Positions 8,201 to 18,700 of a stretch of DNA of 23,808 nucleotides are shown in pieces (within the stretch, counting starts at the first letter, position 1; the number at the start of each line of letters is the position of its first letter). The position numbers were made by a program, and so were the translations under genes. The stretch is from Thermoleophilia bacterium (lineage in GTDB: Bacteria; Actinomycetota; Thermoleophilia; Gaiellales; SKUG01), in the NCBI GenBank assembly GCA_025964455.1, contig JAOPYU010000132.1, forward strand, positions 1-23,808, given 5' to 3'. The notes beneath the pieces were generated by a model that did not search any database, had not been told where the DNA came from, and saw only the letters and a program-made list of their open reading frames with translations.

Positions 8201-11200
8201 GGCGACGTCGTAGTCGACGGTGAGCGTCGGTCGAAGGTCCGGGTTGACGGCTTCGGAGGAGTGGAACGCCTTCCAGTCGTCCGTCGCCGCGCTCGGCGTG
8301 GTCTTGGAGAGCATCAGGCCGTTGTTGGGGTCGATGCCTTGGTGCCAGCGGCGAACCTGGGCGGTGAGTGCGAAGCTGTAGGGGTTGCCCACAAGCGTGG
8401 GAGCGGGCGCGCTCGCGACAACTGCGGCGCTGTCGCCGCCCGCCGCAGACCACGACGTGCTGCCGTCCCTGGTCGACCAGGTTGCGCCGTCGGCCGGACG
8501 AGCCAGCGGCCAGACGCTCGCGAGCGCGTTCCACTGACTGCCTGACTGCTCCGCCCACTGCACCGCGAGCGACTCGGCCGACGGGTCGGACATCGACAGC
8601 TGTCGGGAGGTTGCGTGCACGCCCGCGACCTGGACCACCGGGACCTGCCACGCCCCGGCGCTTCGCCACGAGCGCAGGATGTCACTGCCGCCGCGCCATG
8701 CGACGTGCGGCTCGCCCGTTCGGCTGTCGAGGGTGATGGCCGGACCGGTTGCCGAGAGCGAGGCCGCGACGGTCTCGGTGGCTGCCCACGTCGTCCCGTC
8801 GAAGCGCTGCGTGACGAGGTCGTTCGTCGTCGTGCGCCAGGCGACCCACGCGCCTCCGGCCCCATCCGGGACCCCGGCGAAGGACACCTCGGAGATCCAT
8901 GGCGTGGCTTGCGCGACGTTGGCGGCGACCGGCGACTCCGCCGACCACGAGCTCCCGTTCCAGGTGCGCGTGGAGAGGGTGGGCCCGTCCTGGAGCAGCG
9001 CCAGCATCCGGTCTCCTGCGAGTGGGATGAGCTGTGCGTGTCCGGGCGCGGCCTGCGCGTCGATCTCCTGCGGCGCCTGCCACGACGTGAGGTCGCGCGG
9101 CGCGGTGGAGCGCACCACCTGGATCGACCCTGCATTGGACTCCACCTTGAGCCAGACGTGACCGTTCGCGGAGACCGACGCGTCGGCGCCGCCGTGCAGC
9201 GCTCCCGTGAAACCGGAGTAGCTGGTGCGCGCGAGCTCCGCTCCGGTGCCGGCGCGGTAGCGGGCCGCGACGACGTACCCGTCGCGGTGCAGGCCCGCGG
9301 CCCAGACGTCCGAGCCGTCGACCGCCAGGCCGACGCCCGCAGCGCCCCACGCGGTTCCGTGCTGCTCGTTGGAGCTGAAGCCGAGCCCGTCACCGCTGCG
9401 ACGCCCCCACAGGAATGCGCCGACCCACTGGTCGGGCGCGCCGTAGAGGTGCCACCACGATCCCCCATTGCGGACGAGGTGGCGGGAGTGGCCGAGGCCG
9501 AACGTCGGCTCGCTGCTCGATGACGTCGCCGTCACGAGTCGGTCGCGGGGCGAGATGAGCGGCGCGCCGGTTCCTTCGGCGAAGGGATTCGCCAGGCGGT
9601 GCAGGTCCAGCGGGGGCGCGGTGCCGTCGCGCTGGGCCGTCAGGAACAGGTCGACTCGTGCGTCGCGAATCGTCGCGGCTGCGGGAATGCTGGTCGTGTC
9701 GAAGCGAAGCAGGGCCCGCGACTCGCCCCATCGGGCGCCGTTGTTGCCGACGAACAGGCTCGCCTGCCTGCCGGCATTGAACGATGGCGCATCCGAGCGC
9801 ATGAAGGTGTCAGCCGCCGGGGCGGTCAGGCGGAAGCTGGTCCGGAACGCCCGATCCGCGGAGACGGTCTGGTTGCCGTGGGAGTCGCTGCCGAGGACGC
9901 TGTAGTGGAAGGTGCTGTTGGGCTGCAGGCCCGTCAGGGTCACGGAGTGGAAGTTGGACGAGGTCGTGACCGGGACCGTCGTGCCGTAGGTGGCAGTCGG
10001 CCCCCAACGGAACGAACCGATCGTCTCCTCGTCGCTGTTCCAGCTCACCTTCACGGAGCTGGCGCTCAACAGGTCGACCTGGAACCCGTCGAGCTGTGGC
10101 GGCGTGGCGTCGGCGCCCTGCCAGACGACGGTGAGCACGGGGCGGCGCGAGGCATCCGTGTGTTCGCTCGAGGCGAACGAGCGCAGCTCGCCGAGCGCGG
10201 GAGGGTCGGCGCGCAGCAGCACGCCCTCGTTCGGATAGGTCCCGGCGACCCAGTCGCTCACCAGGCCGGTGACGTCCATGTCCATGGCGGCACCGACCGC
10301 CGCGGGTGCCGCGGCCGTCCCGACCCGTGTGGCTGCGAAGTCGCCGCCCGGCGCCGTCCACGGGTCGACTCCGTCGAACGACTGCCACGTCGCGCCCGAC
10401 GGTTCGGGCGTGCCGGTGCCGAGTCCCTCGGTCCAGCCGCGCTGCATCCGGTACGCGTCGATCGATGGGGTCCCGCCGCCCCCGTTCGCCGTCTGGGTGA
10501 GCCGCAGCTGTGCAGAGACGATCGTCGCGCTCGGCGGGAGCTGCGAGAGATCGAACCGCAGCAGGCCGTGGCGCACCGAGCCAGCCGACCCGCCGACGGT
10601 CAGCTCAGGGTGGCCGCCGAAGTTGAAGGTCGCGTTGGTCTCCGAGACGGTGGCATCGTCGGCGAACGAGGACGACGCGACGAGCCGTGTGGTGCTGCGG
10701 GTGGTGAAGGACCGCTCCGTCCCGAGCGTCAGGTTGCCCTTGGCGTCGACGGACTGCACCCGGTAGTAGTAGACGGTGCCGGATGTCAGTCCGAGCGCGG
10801 CGATCGAGTGGTCCCGAGACCACGAGTTGCTCCCCGCCGAGAACGCGTATCCAGCTCCGCCTGGCCGGGAGACGGTGTCCCAGTACAGCGTCGAGACGGC
10901 ATCCTCGTCGGTGCGCCATGAGATCGTCGCCTGCTGGCTGGACACCTGTTCCTCGATCGAGCTGACCGTCGGCGCCTGGAGGTCGTCGTACACGAGCGCT
11001 CGGCGCTGGTTGTCGCTCAGGACGAGCCGGCCGTCGCGCAGGTCGATCTCGCGGGGGCTTTGCAGGCCTGCCTGGGTGCTCGCGCTGGCGGCGCTGGTGA
11101 AGTTCACCTGGCCGATCACGCGATCTGCCGCCTGGTACGTCGTCGTCGGGATGGTGTTCCAGATCAGCACACGACGATTGCCCGTGTCGCTCACCGCGAG

Positions 11201-13834
11201 CATGCCGTGGTCGGCCGCCACCGAGTAGGGCTGGTTGAGCTGCGAGGGTCCGAGTCCCGCTGCGTTCGCGTATTGGTTGGGCTGGCCGAGGACCACGTCG
11301 GCCGGCTGCATGCTGGCGGTCGGGATGCGGTTCCAGATCAGCACCCGGTTGTTGCCCTGGTCCGCCACGAACAGCCGGCCGCCGTCGAAGCGGACCGACG
11401 TCGGGTTGTTCAGCGTGCTCGAGCTGAGGCCACCGGCGTTGGGCGACGCGGAGGTGAAGTTCGGCTGTCCGAGCACGAGGTCGGCCGCCTGTCCGGGGGT
11501 GGTCGGGAAACTCGTCCAGACGAGCACGCGGTGGTTGCCCGTGTCGGCGACCGCGACCCGTGTCCCGTCGGTGTCGGCCGAGCACGTGTCGGATGCAATC
11601 GTGTTGGCACCGGGCGACCCGTTCCGGTTGCTGCCGCCTGCGCCCATGCTGGGCTGGCCGAGGACACCCGTGAATGCGAACGGCGGCGCGCCCGAGCCCG
11701 GCGCCGGCTTCCAGATCTTGACCGCCGCGCCGCCTGAGTACGCCCGCGAGATGAATGCCGTCCCGTCCTTGGCGATGGTGAAGCCGCAGGGCGCCTCGAT
11801 GTGGGAGGACCCCAGGCCGTTCATCTCACCGGGCACGCTCGCCGCGAAGGTGAAGTCGGACGTCGCCCCTGTAGCCGGGAGGGCGGCCGGGTACCGGAAC
11901 ACCTCGCGCTCACGGACGCTCGCGAGGTGCACGCGTCGTTGCGCGTCGAGCGCCACACCATTGATCGTGTACGGCGCGTCGCCGCGGTTGTCCATCATGC
12001 CGCTGCGGTTGAAGACGGGGTGACCGATGACAACGTCCGCGGGGGCGCCATCCGTCGCGGGTACCGAATTCCATACCAGCACGCGGTTGTTGTTCACGTC
12101 CGCAACAGCCACCTTGCCACCTATGAGCACCGCGCCCACCGGGGACCAGAAGTGCGTGCTCGTGGTGCCCACCACCCCCGTGACCCCGAGACGCACGTCA
12201 GCAGCGACATTGGTGCTCGTGGGAAGTGTGTTCCAGACGAGGACGCGCTGGTTCGCCTCGTCGGTCAGGACGAGCCTGGTGCCCTCGCCGTGGATCCCGC
12301 GGGGCAGGTTGAGCGACCCCTTGGACGCAGCGCCGAACACGTTGGCCGTGCGGGTGGTCAGGCTCGACTGGCCGAGGACGAAGTCGGCCGACTGCCCCGA
12401 CGTGGTCGGGAAGGTGCTCCAGCCGACGACGCGGTGGTTGCTGCGGTCGGTCACGTACAAACGTGTTCCGTCGGACCAGACGTCCCACGGCTGGCACAGC
12501 CGGTCAGCTGCCGTCGTCGCATTGCCTCGGTTGCAGGCGCCGTCGTCGAAGCCCGCCTGCCCGAGCACCAGGTCGGCGGGCTGCCCCTGCGAGGTCGGCC
12601 ACGACGTCCACACCAGCACCCGGTTGTTGTCGGTGTCGGCGACCACCAGGCGGGTGCCATCCGACCAGATGCCGTGCGGGTTGAAGGAGCTCGAGGGGCC
12701 GCGGCCGCCGTTGTTGGGCACGCTGCCGGAGCCGCCCGGCTGGCCGAGCACGAGGTTGGGCGAGCTGCTGGGGCCGGGGAAGCTGTTGTGGATGCGGATC
12801 TGGTGTGCGGCGTTGGTGACTACCGTCTTGGTGCCGTTGGTCCAGACGCCGCCCGAGTGGCTCCCGATCTGGAAGTCGGTGTCCCAGTCGGCGCCGTGTC
12901 CGGCAGGGACGGTGTTCCACACCTTGACCTGTGTCAGCAGGTTGTCGCTCACGAGCAGCCGTGTGCCATCGGTGCCGAGCGAGATCGGCTGCGAGAGGCC
13001 GAAGCTGCGTCGGCCCTGGTTCCAGGCGGAATCCGTGAAGCTGCGTGTGCCGATCACCGCGTCCGCACCCTGTCCGTTGTCGAACGTCGGGTCGACAACG
13101 ACCGGCCACGCGGCGCTGGCCGGCAGCTGCGTCACGAGCGTCAATACACGTCCGTGGAGGACGTAGCGGGTCGCCGATCGGGGCAGTCGGCGTCCCGACG
13201 CGTCGACGGCCGCGGGGGGCACGATGCGCGCCGCGATCATGCGGCCGTCGAGCCGGAAGCCCACGCCTCCGTCAGCTGTGAGAAACGGGATCGGACTACC
13301 TGATAGGCGGAAGCCGTACTGTGCGCGCCGCTGCCTGGGCGAGCGCACGATGATCGCTTCCTTGAGTGCTCCCCCAGTGAGCGTCTGCACGACGTCGGTG
13401 CCTGCATGGGCGCCGACGTACACCACCGATTGCGCATCGCCCGGCGCCTGGCGAAGGGCCGGGACGTCGCGTCCGGACAGCGGGACGACCTGCAGGCTCG
13501 CTGCGCCCGCCTGCAGCGTGACACCGTCCCGGAAACGACTGCCGAACGTGGCACGGACCGAGCCTGCCGGCGCTCCGGCCCCGACGTCGAGGTCGAGCTG
13601 TCGCATGGCCGTCGTGCTCCGGGCCATCGATTCGATGGCGGAGACCGTCTGGCGCTCCGACTGGCCCTTCACACGGGGGACGGGACGATCGGGAAGTGGC
13701 AACGCATCCGGTGCCCGGTGCTCCCGGGAGACATCGGGGCCGCGACGGTAGTCCGGCGTCGCGACCATCGCGGCAGCGAGGGCTGCAACGGCGAGCAGCA
13801 GGATGGCGAGGCGATGTCGGAGCAGGACCGTCAT
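5210..13834 (-). CDS. Giant secreted multidomain NHL/FN3/DNRLRE surface protein
   Basis: The product is 2874 residues from the ATG at 13834, whose N-terminus is a signal peptide (MTVLLRHRLAILLLAVAALA). An in-frame GTG at 13864 is possible. Domains by residue: about 75-255, an N-terminal domain like that of actinobacterial RHS/DNRLRE precursors, ending VVVDPTF; 262-952, twelve NHL-like repeats with recurring VLGQ; 954-1045, FN3-like; 1050-1240, DNRLRE; 1240-1325, FN3-like; 1330-1880, a second DNRLRE split by a sialidase/Kelch-like propeller; 1880-1970, Ig-like; 1970-2358, four FN3/Ig-like units; 2367-2507, a carbohydrate-binding-like module with swapped halves; 2507-2705, two Ig-like repeats; 2709-2874, a beta-sandwich ending PSGTYSANVSFTVTALP. 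There is no LPXTG or membrane anchor. I infer a secreted or wall-associated adhesin or glycan-binding protein. The ABC-F gene lies 135 bp upstream on the same strand. Confidence 0.9.
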   Translation of the reverse strand: MTVLLRHRLAILLLAVAALAAAMVATPDYRRGPDVSREHRAPDALPLPDRPVPRVKGQSERQTVSAIESMARSTTAMRQLDLDVGAGAPAGSVRATFGSRFRDGVTLQAGAASLQVVPLSGRDVPALRQAPGDAQSVVYVGAHAGTDVVQTLTGGALKEAIIVRSPRQRRAQYGFRLSGSPIPFLTADGGVGFRLDGRMIAARIVPPAAVDASGRRLPRSATRYVLHGRVLTLVTQLPASAAWPVVVDPTFDNGQGADAVIGTRSFTDSAWNQGRRSFGLSQPISLGTDGTRLLVSDNLLTQVKVWNTVPAGHGADWDTDFQIGSHSGGVWTNGTKTVVTNAAHQIRIHNSFPGPSSSPNLVLGQPGGSGSVPNNGGRGPSSSFNPHGIWSDGTRLVVADTDNNRVLVWTSWPTSQGQPADLVLGQAGFDDGACNRGNATTAADRLCQPWDVWSDGTRLYVTDRSNHRVVGWSTFPTTSGQSADFVLGQSSLTTRTANVFGAASKGSLNLPRGIHGEGTRLVLTDEANQRVLVWNTLPTSTNVAADVRLGVTGVVGTTSTHFWSPVGAVLIGGKVAVADVNNNRVLVWNSVPATDGAPADVVIGHPVFNRSGMMDNRGDAPYTINGVALDAQRRVHLASVREREVFRYPAALPATGATSDFTFAASVPGEMNGLGSSHIEAPCGFTIAKDGTAFISRAYSGGAAVKIWKPAPGSGAPPFAFTGVLGQPSMGAGGSNRNGSPGANTIASDTCSADTDGTRVAVADTGNHRVLVWTSFPTTPGQAADLVLGQPNFTSASPNAGGLSSSTLNNPTSVRFDGGRLFVADQGNNRVLIWNRIPTASMQPADVVLGQPNQYANAAGLGPSQLNQPYSVAADHGMLAVSDTGNRRVLIWNTIPTTTYQAADRVIGQVNFTSAASASTQAGLQSPREIDLRDGRLVLSDNQRRALVYDDLQAPTVSSIEEQVSSQQATISWRTDEDAVSTLYWDTVSRPGGAGYAFSAGSNSWSRDHSIAALGLTSGTVYYYRVQSVDAKGNLTLGTERSFTTRSTTRLVASSSFADDATVSETNATFNFGGHPELTVGGSAGSVRHGLLRFDLSQLPPSATIVSAQLRLTQTANGGGGTPSIDAYRMQRGWTEGLGTGTPEPSGATWQSFDGVDPWTAPGGDFAATRVGTAAAPAAVGAAMDMDVTGLVSDWVAGTYPNEGVLLRADPPALGELRSFASSEHTDASRRPVLTVVWQGADATPPQLDGFQVDLLSASSVKVSWNSDEETIGSFRWGPTATYGTTVPVTTSSNFHSVTLTGLQPNSTFHYSVLGSDSHGNQTVSADRAFRTSFRLTAPAADTFMRSDAPSFNAGRQASLFVGNNGARWGESRALLRFDTTSIPAAATIRDARVDLFLTAQRDGTAPPLDLHRLANPFAEGTGAPLISPRDRLVTATSSSSEPTFGLGHSRHLVRNGGSWWHLYGAPDQWVGAFLWGRRSGDGLGFSSNEQHGTAWGAAGVGLAVDGSDVWAAGLHRDGYVVAARYRAGTGAELARTSYSGFTGALHGGADASVSANGHVWLKVESNAGSIQVVRSTAPRDLTSWQAPQEIDAQAAPGHAQLIPLAGDRMLALLQDGPTLSTRTWNGSSWSAESPVAANVAQATPWISEVSFAGVPDGAGGAWVAWRTTTNDLVTQRFDGTTWAATETVAASLSATGPAITLDSRTGEPHVAWRGGSDILRSWRSAGAWQVPVVQVAGVHATSRQLSMSDPSAESLAVQWAEQSGSQWNALASVWPLARPADGATWSTRDGSTSWSAAGGDSAAVVASAPAPTLVGNPYSFALTAQVRRWHQGIDPNNGLMLSKTTPSAATDDWKAFHSSEAVNPDLRPTLTVDYDVATVTVTQPTGSTAWSSSSSRELTWQTIGSGLDSVDISYSADGGATFPFTVATDLPNNGHFLWTTPSAEGSSYRIRIAAKNEFGTVMTTNDSPSFVIDDTPPSPVTDLAIASPSANPVLSWTQPADAGGAGMAAGTYRIFRSSSSGTLGTRVATVSSVGWTDTASLADGTWYYTVQPVDAAGNATTAGNSQDDVVVDRQAPNAVTTLSGPGLSRTSFSLAWSPVTDNGPSGVSSYRLYRSTTSGLLGSVVATVAGGPTADLPLADGTYYYTVVPVDLAGNARMSGNNQTTVVFDTTAPAPTGLLLDGGAAWTSNRTVTATLTGADASEFQLSEDPSFAGATWQPAAASAPFLLDDADGAHVVYARYRDAAGNVSPVSTDGIGLDRTAPSAVSSTAIASGSTAAATSVQWSAATDAGSGVAYYRVFESAVSGVAGPQVNVDGATTGGSFSLGSVAPGTDRWITVKAVDALGTERATGNTQLLVRYDAPGAPTLVSPGSVGAPRVAVDVDGVAAGTFEIPNEGLDWGTFSNSFAIAAGTHTITLTFINDANWTCCVYDRNVHLDSLTLLGSGEVIEAESMTGTGMGPVINHASASGGQYLAIYHQGISRSATITTTGATGLQLRAAGDRAADPNTLITSTSPTLTGTFLDPQAGETGRLDFELCSTWDCSSVVAGGSSAGGVAAGSNAAWTVPVTLTRAVKYYWRARSTDQRGLVGPWSKTNVFVVERLPTQPPLVSPAADSATSDDTPTLRATFADPDTGDLGTIAFEVCTSVACNAPGDPIAAGSSASNVVTGSDGSWTSGSLATGTYWWRARGTDALGGVGPWSTTRQLRIGAPALTVGLDAATAAFGVMVPGVDATNQRTISITSDSASGYSLQATGDSDARGMTHSGGVHGIPNWTGTDATPTTWATGVAGYAGLTVVAATGGKDTARWGTATTATDFANLRFAGMRTTPTTLFTQPGFTGGTEQVDVAFRSNPSPSTPSGTYSANVSFTVTALP
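5213..5710 (-). other. C-terminal beta-sandwich domain of giant secreted protein
   Basis: This region encodes a domain starting APALTVGLDAATAAFGVMVPG, with ISITSDSASGYSLQ inside and PSGTYSANVSFTV at the end. It resembles beta-sandwich C-terminal domains of Gram-positive surface proteins that are loosely WxL-like, but it has no W-x-L motif. The secreted protein at 15791-19939 ends in a related domain (FGTLVPGG, MTVTSDTDS, PPGAYSASIAYSVVAAP). A shared role in surface retention or export is inference. Confidence 0.55.
6315..6735 (-). other. Carbohydrate-binding-like module with halves in swapped order
   Basis: Reading N to C, the first half is GAPRVAVDVDGV, AAGTHTITLTFIND and VYDRNVHLDSLTLL. 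In the family this is the C-terminal half, containing F-x-ND and DRN-x-x-x-D. The second half is VIEAESMTG, ASGGQYLAIYHQG and TTGATGLQLRAAGDRA, normally the N-terminal half. The native ends meet at LTLLGSGEVIEAES, and the new ends fall in the loop usually written RARGDxCxGAPxxxV. It is embedded in the linker of an Ig-like unit. Family order is from memory of such modules. Confidence 0.6.
8200..9845 (-). other. DNRLRE domain interrupted by a propeller domain
   Basis: The first part (about 9845-9554) encodes APAADTFMRSDAPSFNAG, RALLRFDTTSIPAAATIRDA and LHRLANPFAEGTGAP. The DNRLRE continuation normally found directly after such an EGTG stretch (GATWSTRDGSTSWSAAGGD) appears only from 8496 down, ending RPTLTVDYD near 8215. 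The roughly 350 residues between are beta-rich, with repeated strands such as HRDGYVVAARYRAG, LVTQRFDGTTWAATETVAAS and EPHVAWRGGSD, as in sialidase/Kelch-like propellers. The upstream DNRLRE copy at 10690-10120 is uninterrupted and serves as an internal reference. Confidence 0.7.
10980..13050 (-). repeat. Twelve NHL-like repeats encoded in giant secreted gene
   Basis: I count twelve protein repeats of roughly 50-65 residues, with a consensus close to SDGTRLVVADTxNNRVLVW followed by xxWPTxxxQPADLVLGQ. Typical members are WSDGTRLVVADTDNNRVLVW, GGRLFVADQGNNRVLIW and HGMLAVSDTGNRRVLIW. The seventh and eighth are the most divergent. They should fold as beta-propeller blades, as one large or two six-bladed propellers. 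Confidence 0.8.
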
Positions 13835-13969
13835 GGATCGGTGGGCGCGCGGTCGCGCGCACACGGGGATACATCGGCCTCCGGCGTGAGCTGTTTGAGC
13901 CGAAACGCGGAACTGGGAGGATCGGACGAATAACCGTCGCCTGCTTGGCCCCGAGCGGTCGCCTCTGGG

Positions 13970-15612
<1,643 letters not shown>

Positions 15613-15616
<4 letters not shown>

Positions 15617-15753
15617 GGGAGTCCTGCGAGGTGCGGCGCGCGGTCATGCGCGAGGGGCGGAGCGAGATGGCAGGTCAGCGATCCATGATGTTGGTCATGA
15701 TGCCGCGTGTTGGTGGCTCGCGCAAGGGGCGGCGAGATCCCGCTGCGAACCAT
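15613..15753 (-). CDS. Possible 46-codon leader ORF overlapping ABC-F start
   Basis: A minus-strand frame starting at ATG 15753 ends in a TGA that overlaps the ABC-F ATG (ATGA, 15616-15613). An in-frame ATG at 15798 would give 61 residues but overlaps the start of the divergent gene. The predicted peptide is His/Arg/Pro-rich (for example ATNTRHHDQHHG) and has no recognisable domain. Several antibiotic-responsive ABC-F genes are controlled by upstream ORFs, so a leader role is conceivable. A chance ORF in GC-rich DNA is at least as likely. Confidence 0.25.
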
Positions 15754-15765
15754 ACGGTTCCCGCA
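15744..15765. promoter_or_regulatory. Inverted repeat in ABC-F / secreted-protein divergent intergenic region
   Basis: GAACC (15747-15751) and GGTTC (15756-15760) flank ATAC. Outer bases TGC and GCA extend the pairing around a two-base bulge. It lies about 30 bp before the plus-strand start and 130 bp before the ABC-F start, where an operator could serve both genes or a hairpin could form in the ABC-F leader. No clear promoter hexamers were found. Function is inferred from symmetry and position only. Confidence 0.4.
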
Positions 15766-15790
15766 GGATCGATGAGGTTGCTCTCTTTTT

Positions 15791-18700
15791 GTGATCATGT
15801 CGTCAAGGCATCGCTTCGATGCCCATATGGTGACCCCGAGCCCAGCTCATCGCCTGCGCATCACGCGCGCCTACGTGCGCGCGTGGGCGCGGCATGTCGC
15901 CGGGACCGTGCTGCTCGTCGCTTTGGCCTGCCTGTCGGCGCCGTCAGCGATGGCTACTGACTTCGCCACGGACCAGAACGCGAGCCTGCAGCTGGGCTCG
16001 GCCTCCTTCACCAGTACCAACCGGGGTCCGAACATGGCCCGGGGTCTCGATCGGCCGTACGGCGTGCAGCTGGATTCCGCCGGCCGCGTGCTGATCGGCG
16101 ACTTCGGCAACGGGCGCGTCGCCATCTACAACTCGCTGCCGGCAACCAACGGCGCGCCGATCGACCGCTTTCAGCGCAACGACCCGAACGACTACCGCGG
16201 CGTCTGCAACTCGACGTACGGGCGGCACGTGTCGGGGGCCTGGAGTGGCGGCGGCCGCCTCGCCGTGGCGGAAGCCGTCGAGTCCTCGGTGAGCAAGTGG
16301 AACAGCCGCGTCATGCTCTACGACGCGATGCCGACCGGAACGGCCGCCGCCGCCAACCGGGTGCTCGGCCAGCCGAACATGACGACCTGCGGCGCGACCG
16401 GCACGACCGCTTCGTCGCTGAAGAACCCCGCCGCCGTCTGGACCAACGGGACGAAGGTGATCGTCTCCGACCGCGACAACAACCGGGTGCTGATCTGGAA
16501 CACGTGGCCGACCGTGGACGGCCAGCCAGCCGACCTCGTGCTGGGTCAGGCCAACATGACCTCCAGCGTCCTCGACGACGGAGTCGAGACGGCTTCCACG
16601 CTCGACCACCCCAATGGCGTGTGGAGTGACGGCACGCGGATCGCGGTCGCCGACACCTTCAACAATCGAGTGCTGATCTGGACGAGCTGGCCCACGACGA
16701 ACGCGCAGGCGGCGAACCTCGTCCTCGGCCAAGCCGCCATGACGACGGACAACAACGGGTGCACCGCTACGACGATGTACGCACCAAAGGGCGTCGCGTC
16801 CGACGGCACCAAGCTCGCCATCACCGATGGCGGCAACTTCCGGGCCGTGCTCTACGACTCGTTCCCGGCGGTCTCAGGCGCAGCCGCCGTCCGCGTCCTG
16901 GGCCAGGCCTCGCTCACGACGTGTGCGGGCCGCAACGCGGGCGCGACCACGGCGCTCGGCCCGACGTCGTTTGCGCTCCCGTACGGCATCACCACCGACG
17001 GCACGCGACTGCTCATCGCCGATCGCCTCAACCACCGCGTGCTGGGCTGGTCGTCGTGGCCGACCACCGACAACCAGGCCGCCGACCGCGTGATCGGCCA
17101 CACCACATTCACGGCGGCCGGCCCGAATGACATCGGCCTCAACAACCACGTCCACTGGTCCTACTACATGGGCGTCTCGACGGCTGACCTGGACAATCCG
17201 ATGGAACCGGCCAACCATGGCACGTGGCCCGCAGTGACGCCCGACGGACGGTTGCTCATCTCCGACGGCGCGGGCAGTCGCCTCGACGTGTTCGCTGCCG
17301 CGCCAGCCGTGCACGATGCGCCACCCACCATGCGCTTCGGCCAGTACGCCGACGACCAGGCCTTCTGCAACGGGACCGATGACGTGCTCCGCGCCGAGAC
17401 GCTGTGCTATCCCATGGGCGTGTGGACGAACGGGGTGAAGCTCGTGGTCGTGGACTCGGGCAACAACCGCGTCAAGATCTGGAACACCTATCCCACGACG
17501 CGCAACCAGCCACCCGACCTCGTCCTGGGTCAGGCCACGTGGTCGACCCGCGTGCCCGGCGTCAGCGCCTCGGCGCTCGACGGGCCCGGCGGCGTGGCCT
17601 CCGACGGCACGCGGCTCGTGGTCAGCGACACCGACAACAACCGCGTGCTCATCTGGAACACGTGGCCGACTGCCTCCAACCAGGCTGCCGACCTCGTGCT
17701 CGGCCAGCCCGACTTCGTCTCGAGCGCGGTCAACAACGGAGGCCGCAGCGCGCAGACCTTCAACGAGCCGATCGGGGTCTCGATCTGGAACGGCAAGCTC
17801 GCCGTCGCCGACCAGACCAACAACCGCATCCTCATCTGGAGCACCTTCCCCACCATCCAGCGGCAGGCAGCGGACACCGTCTACGGACAGGCCAACTTCA
17901 CCGCGGCGGCCATCACGAACATCGACGAGCCCAAGGGCATCGCACTCTCCGACAACGCCCTGGTCTTCACGACCGATTGCGCCGCCATGGTCATGGATCC
18001 GATCCCGACGGGGATCGTGGCGTCCGGCGCCCGCTCGATCGGGCGTGGTTGCTGGACGCAGACCCCGTCGGCGATGAACGTCTGGGAGCCGACGGGAATC
18101 GCCGTGCGCAATGGCTCGGTCTGGGTCGCCAACGACGGCAATGCCCGCATGAGCCGCTTCGACGACATCACCGCTCCGGTCCTCGAGAAGGGTCCGGCGA
18201 CCTCGCAGCGCGACGGCTGTGCGAACTCCGTCCGCATCACGTGGCGCACCAGTGAGTCCACGACCACCGAGCTGTACTGGGGCACGTCGTCGTCGGCAAC
18301 CGTGGCGGGGTACGCGAGCTCCTTCATCGACCCGTCATTCACGGGTCTCATGCATGCCCGCACGCTCTCGTCACTCGGCGCCGGCACCTGGTACTACCGG
18401 GTGCGTGCCGTCGACGCGGCCGGCAACGAGCGCATCTCCCCGGAGCGATCGTTCACGGTCGGCGCGGCGGTGCCAGCCAACGACCTGTTCGCATCCTCGA
18501 GCGTACTCGCCCCGGCAGGCGGCTCCTTCGCTGGCACCAACGCCGCTGCCTGCCTCGAGGCGGGCGAGCCGACGCATGCGGGCGTGACATCAGGCTCGTC
18601 GGTCTGGTACTCGTGGACGGCACCCTCGAACGGGCGGTTCGTGCTCGACACGCTCGGCAGCGGCATCGACACGACACTGTCGGTCTACACGGGTGCCGCT

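Noticed and set aside
9599..10921. Plus-strand open frame of 440 codons
   Set aside because: It is antisense to the FN3 and DNRLRE domains, which are clearly coding on the minus strand.
11801..13303. Plus-strand open frame of 500 codons
   Set aside because: It is antisense to the NHL-repeat part of the giant secreted gene. Its apparent internal repeats (RHEHAVV-like) are only the complement of the NHL repeats.
13296..13874. ATG at 13874 with a strong GGAGG upstream, in a different frame from the giant secreted gene
   Set aside because: The product would be Arg/Pro-rich and overlap the signal peptide and N-domain of the real gene out of frame. I considered a sequencing frameshift, but the ATG at 13834 already gives a normal signal peptide.
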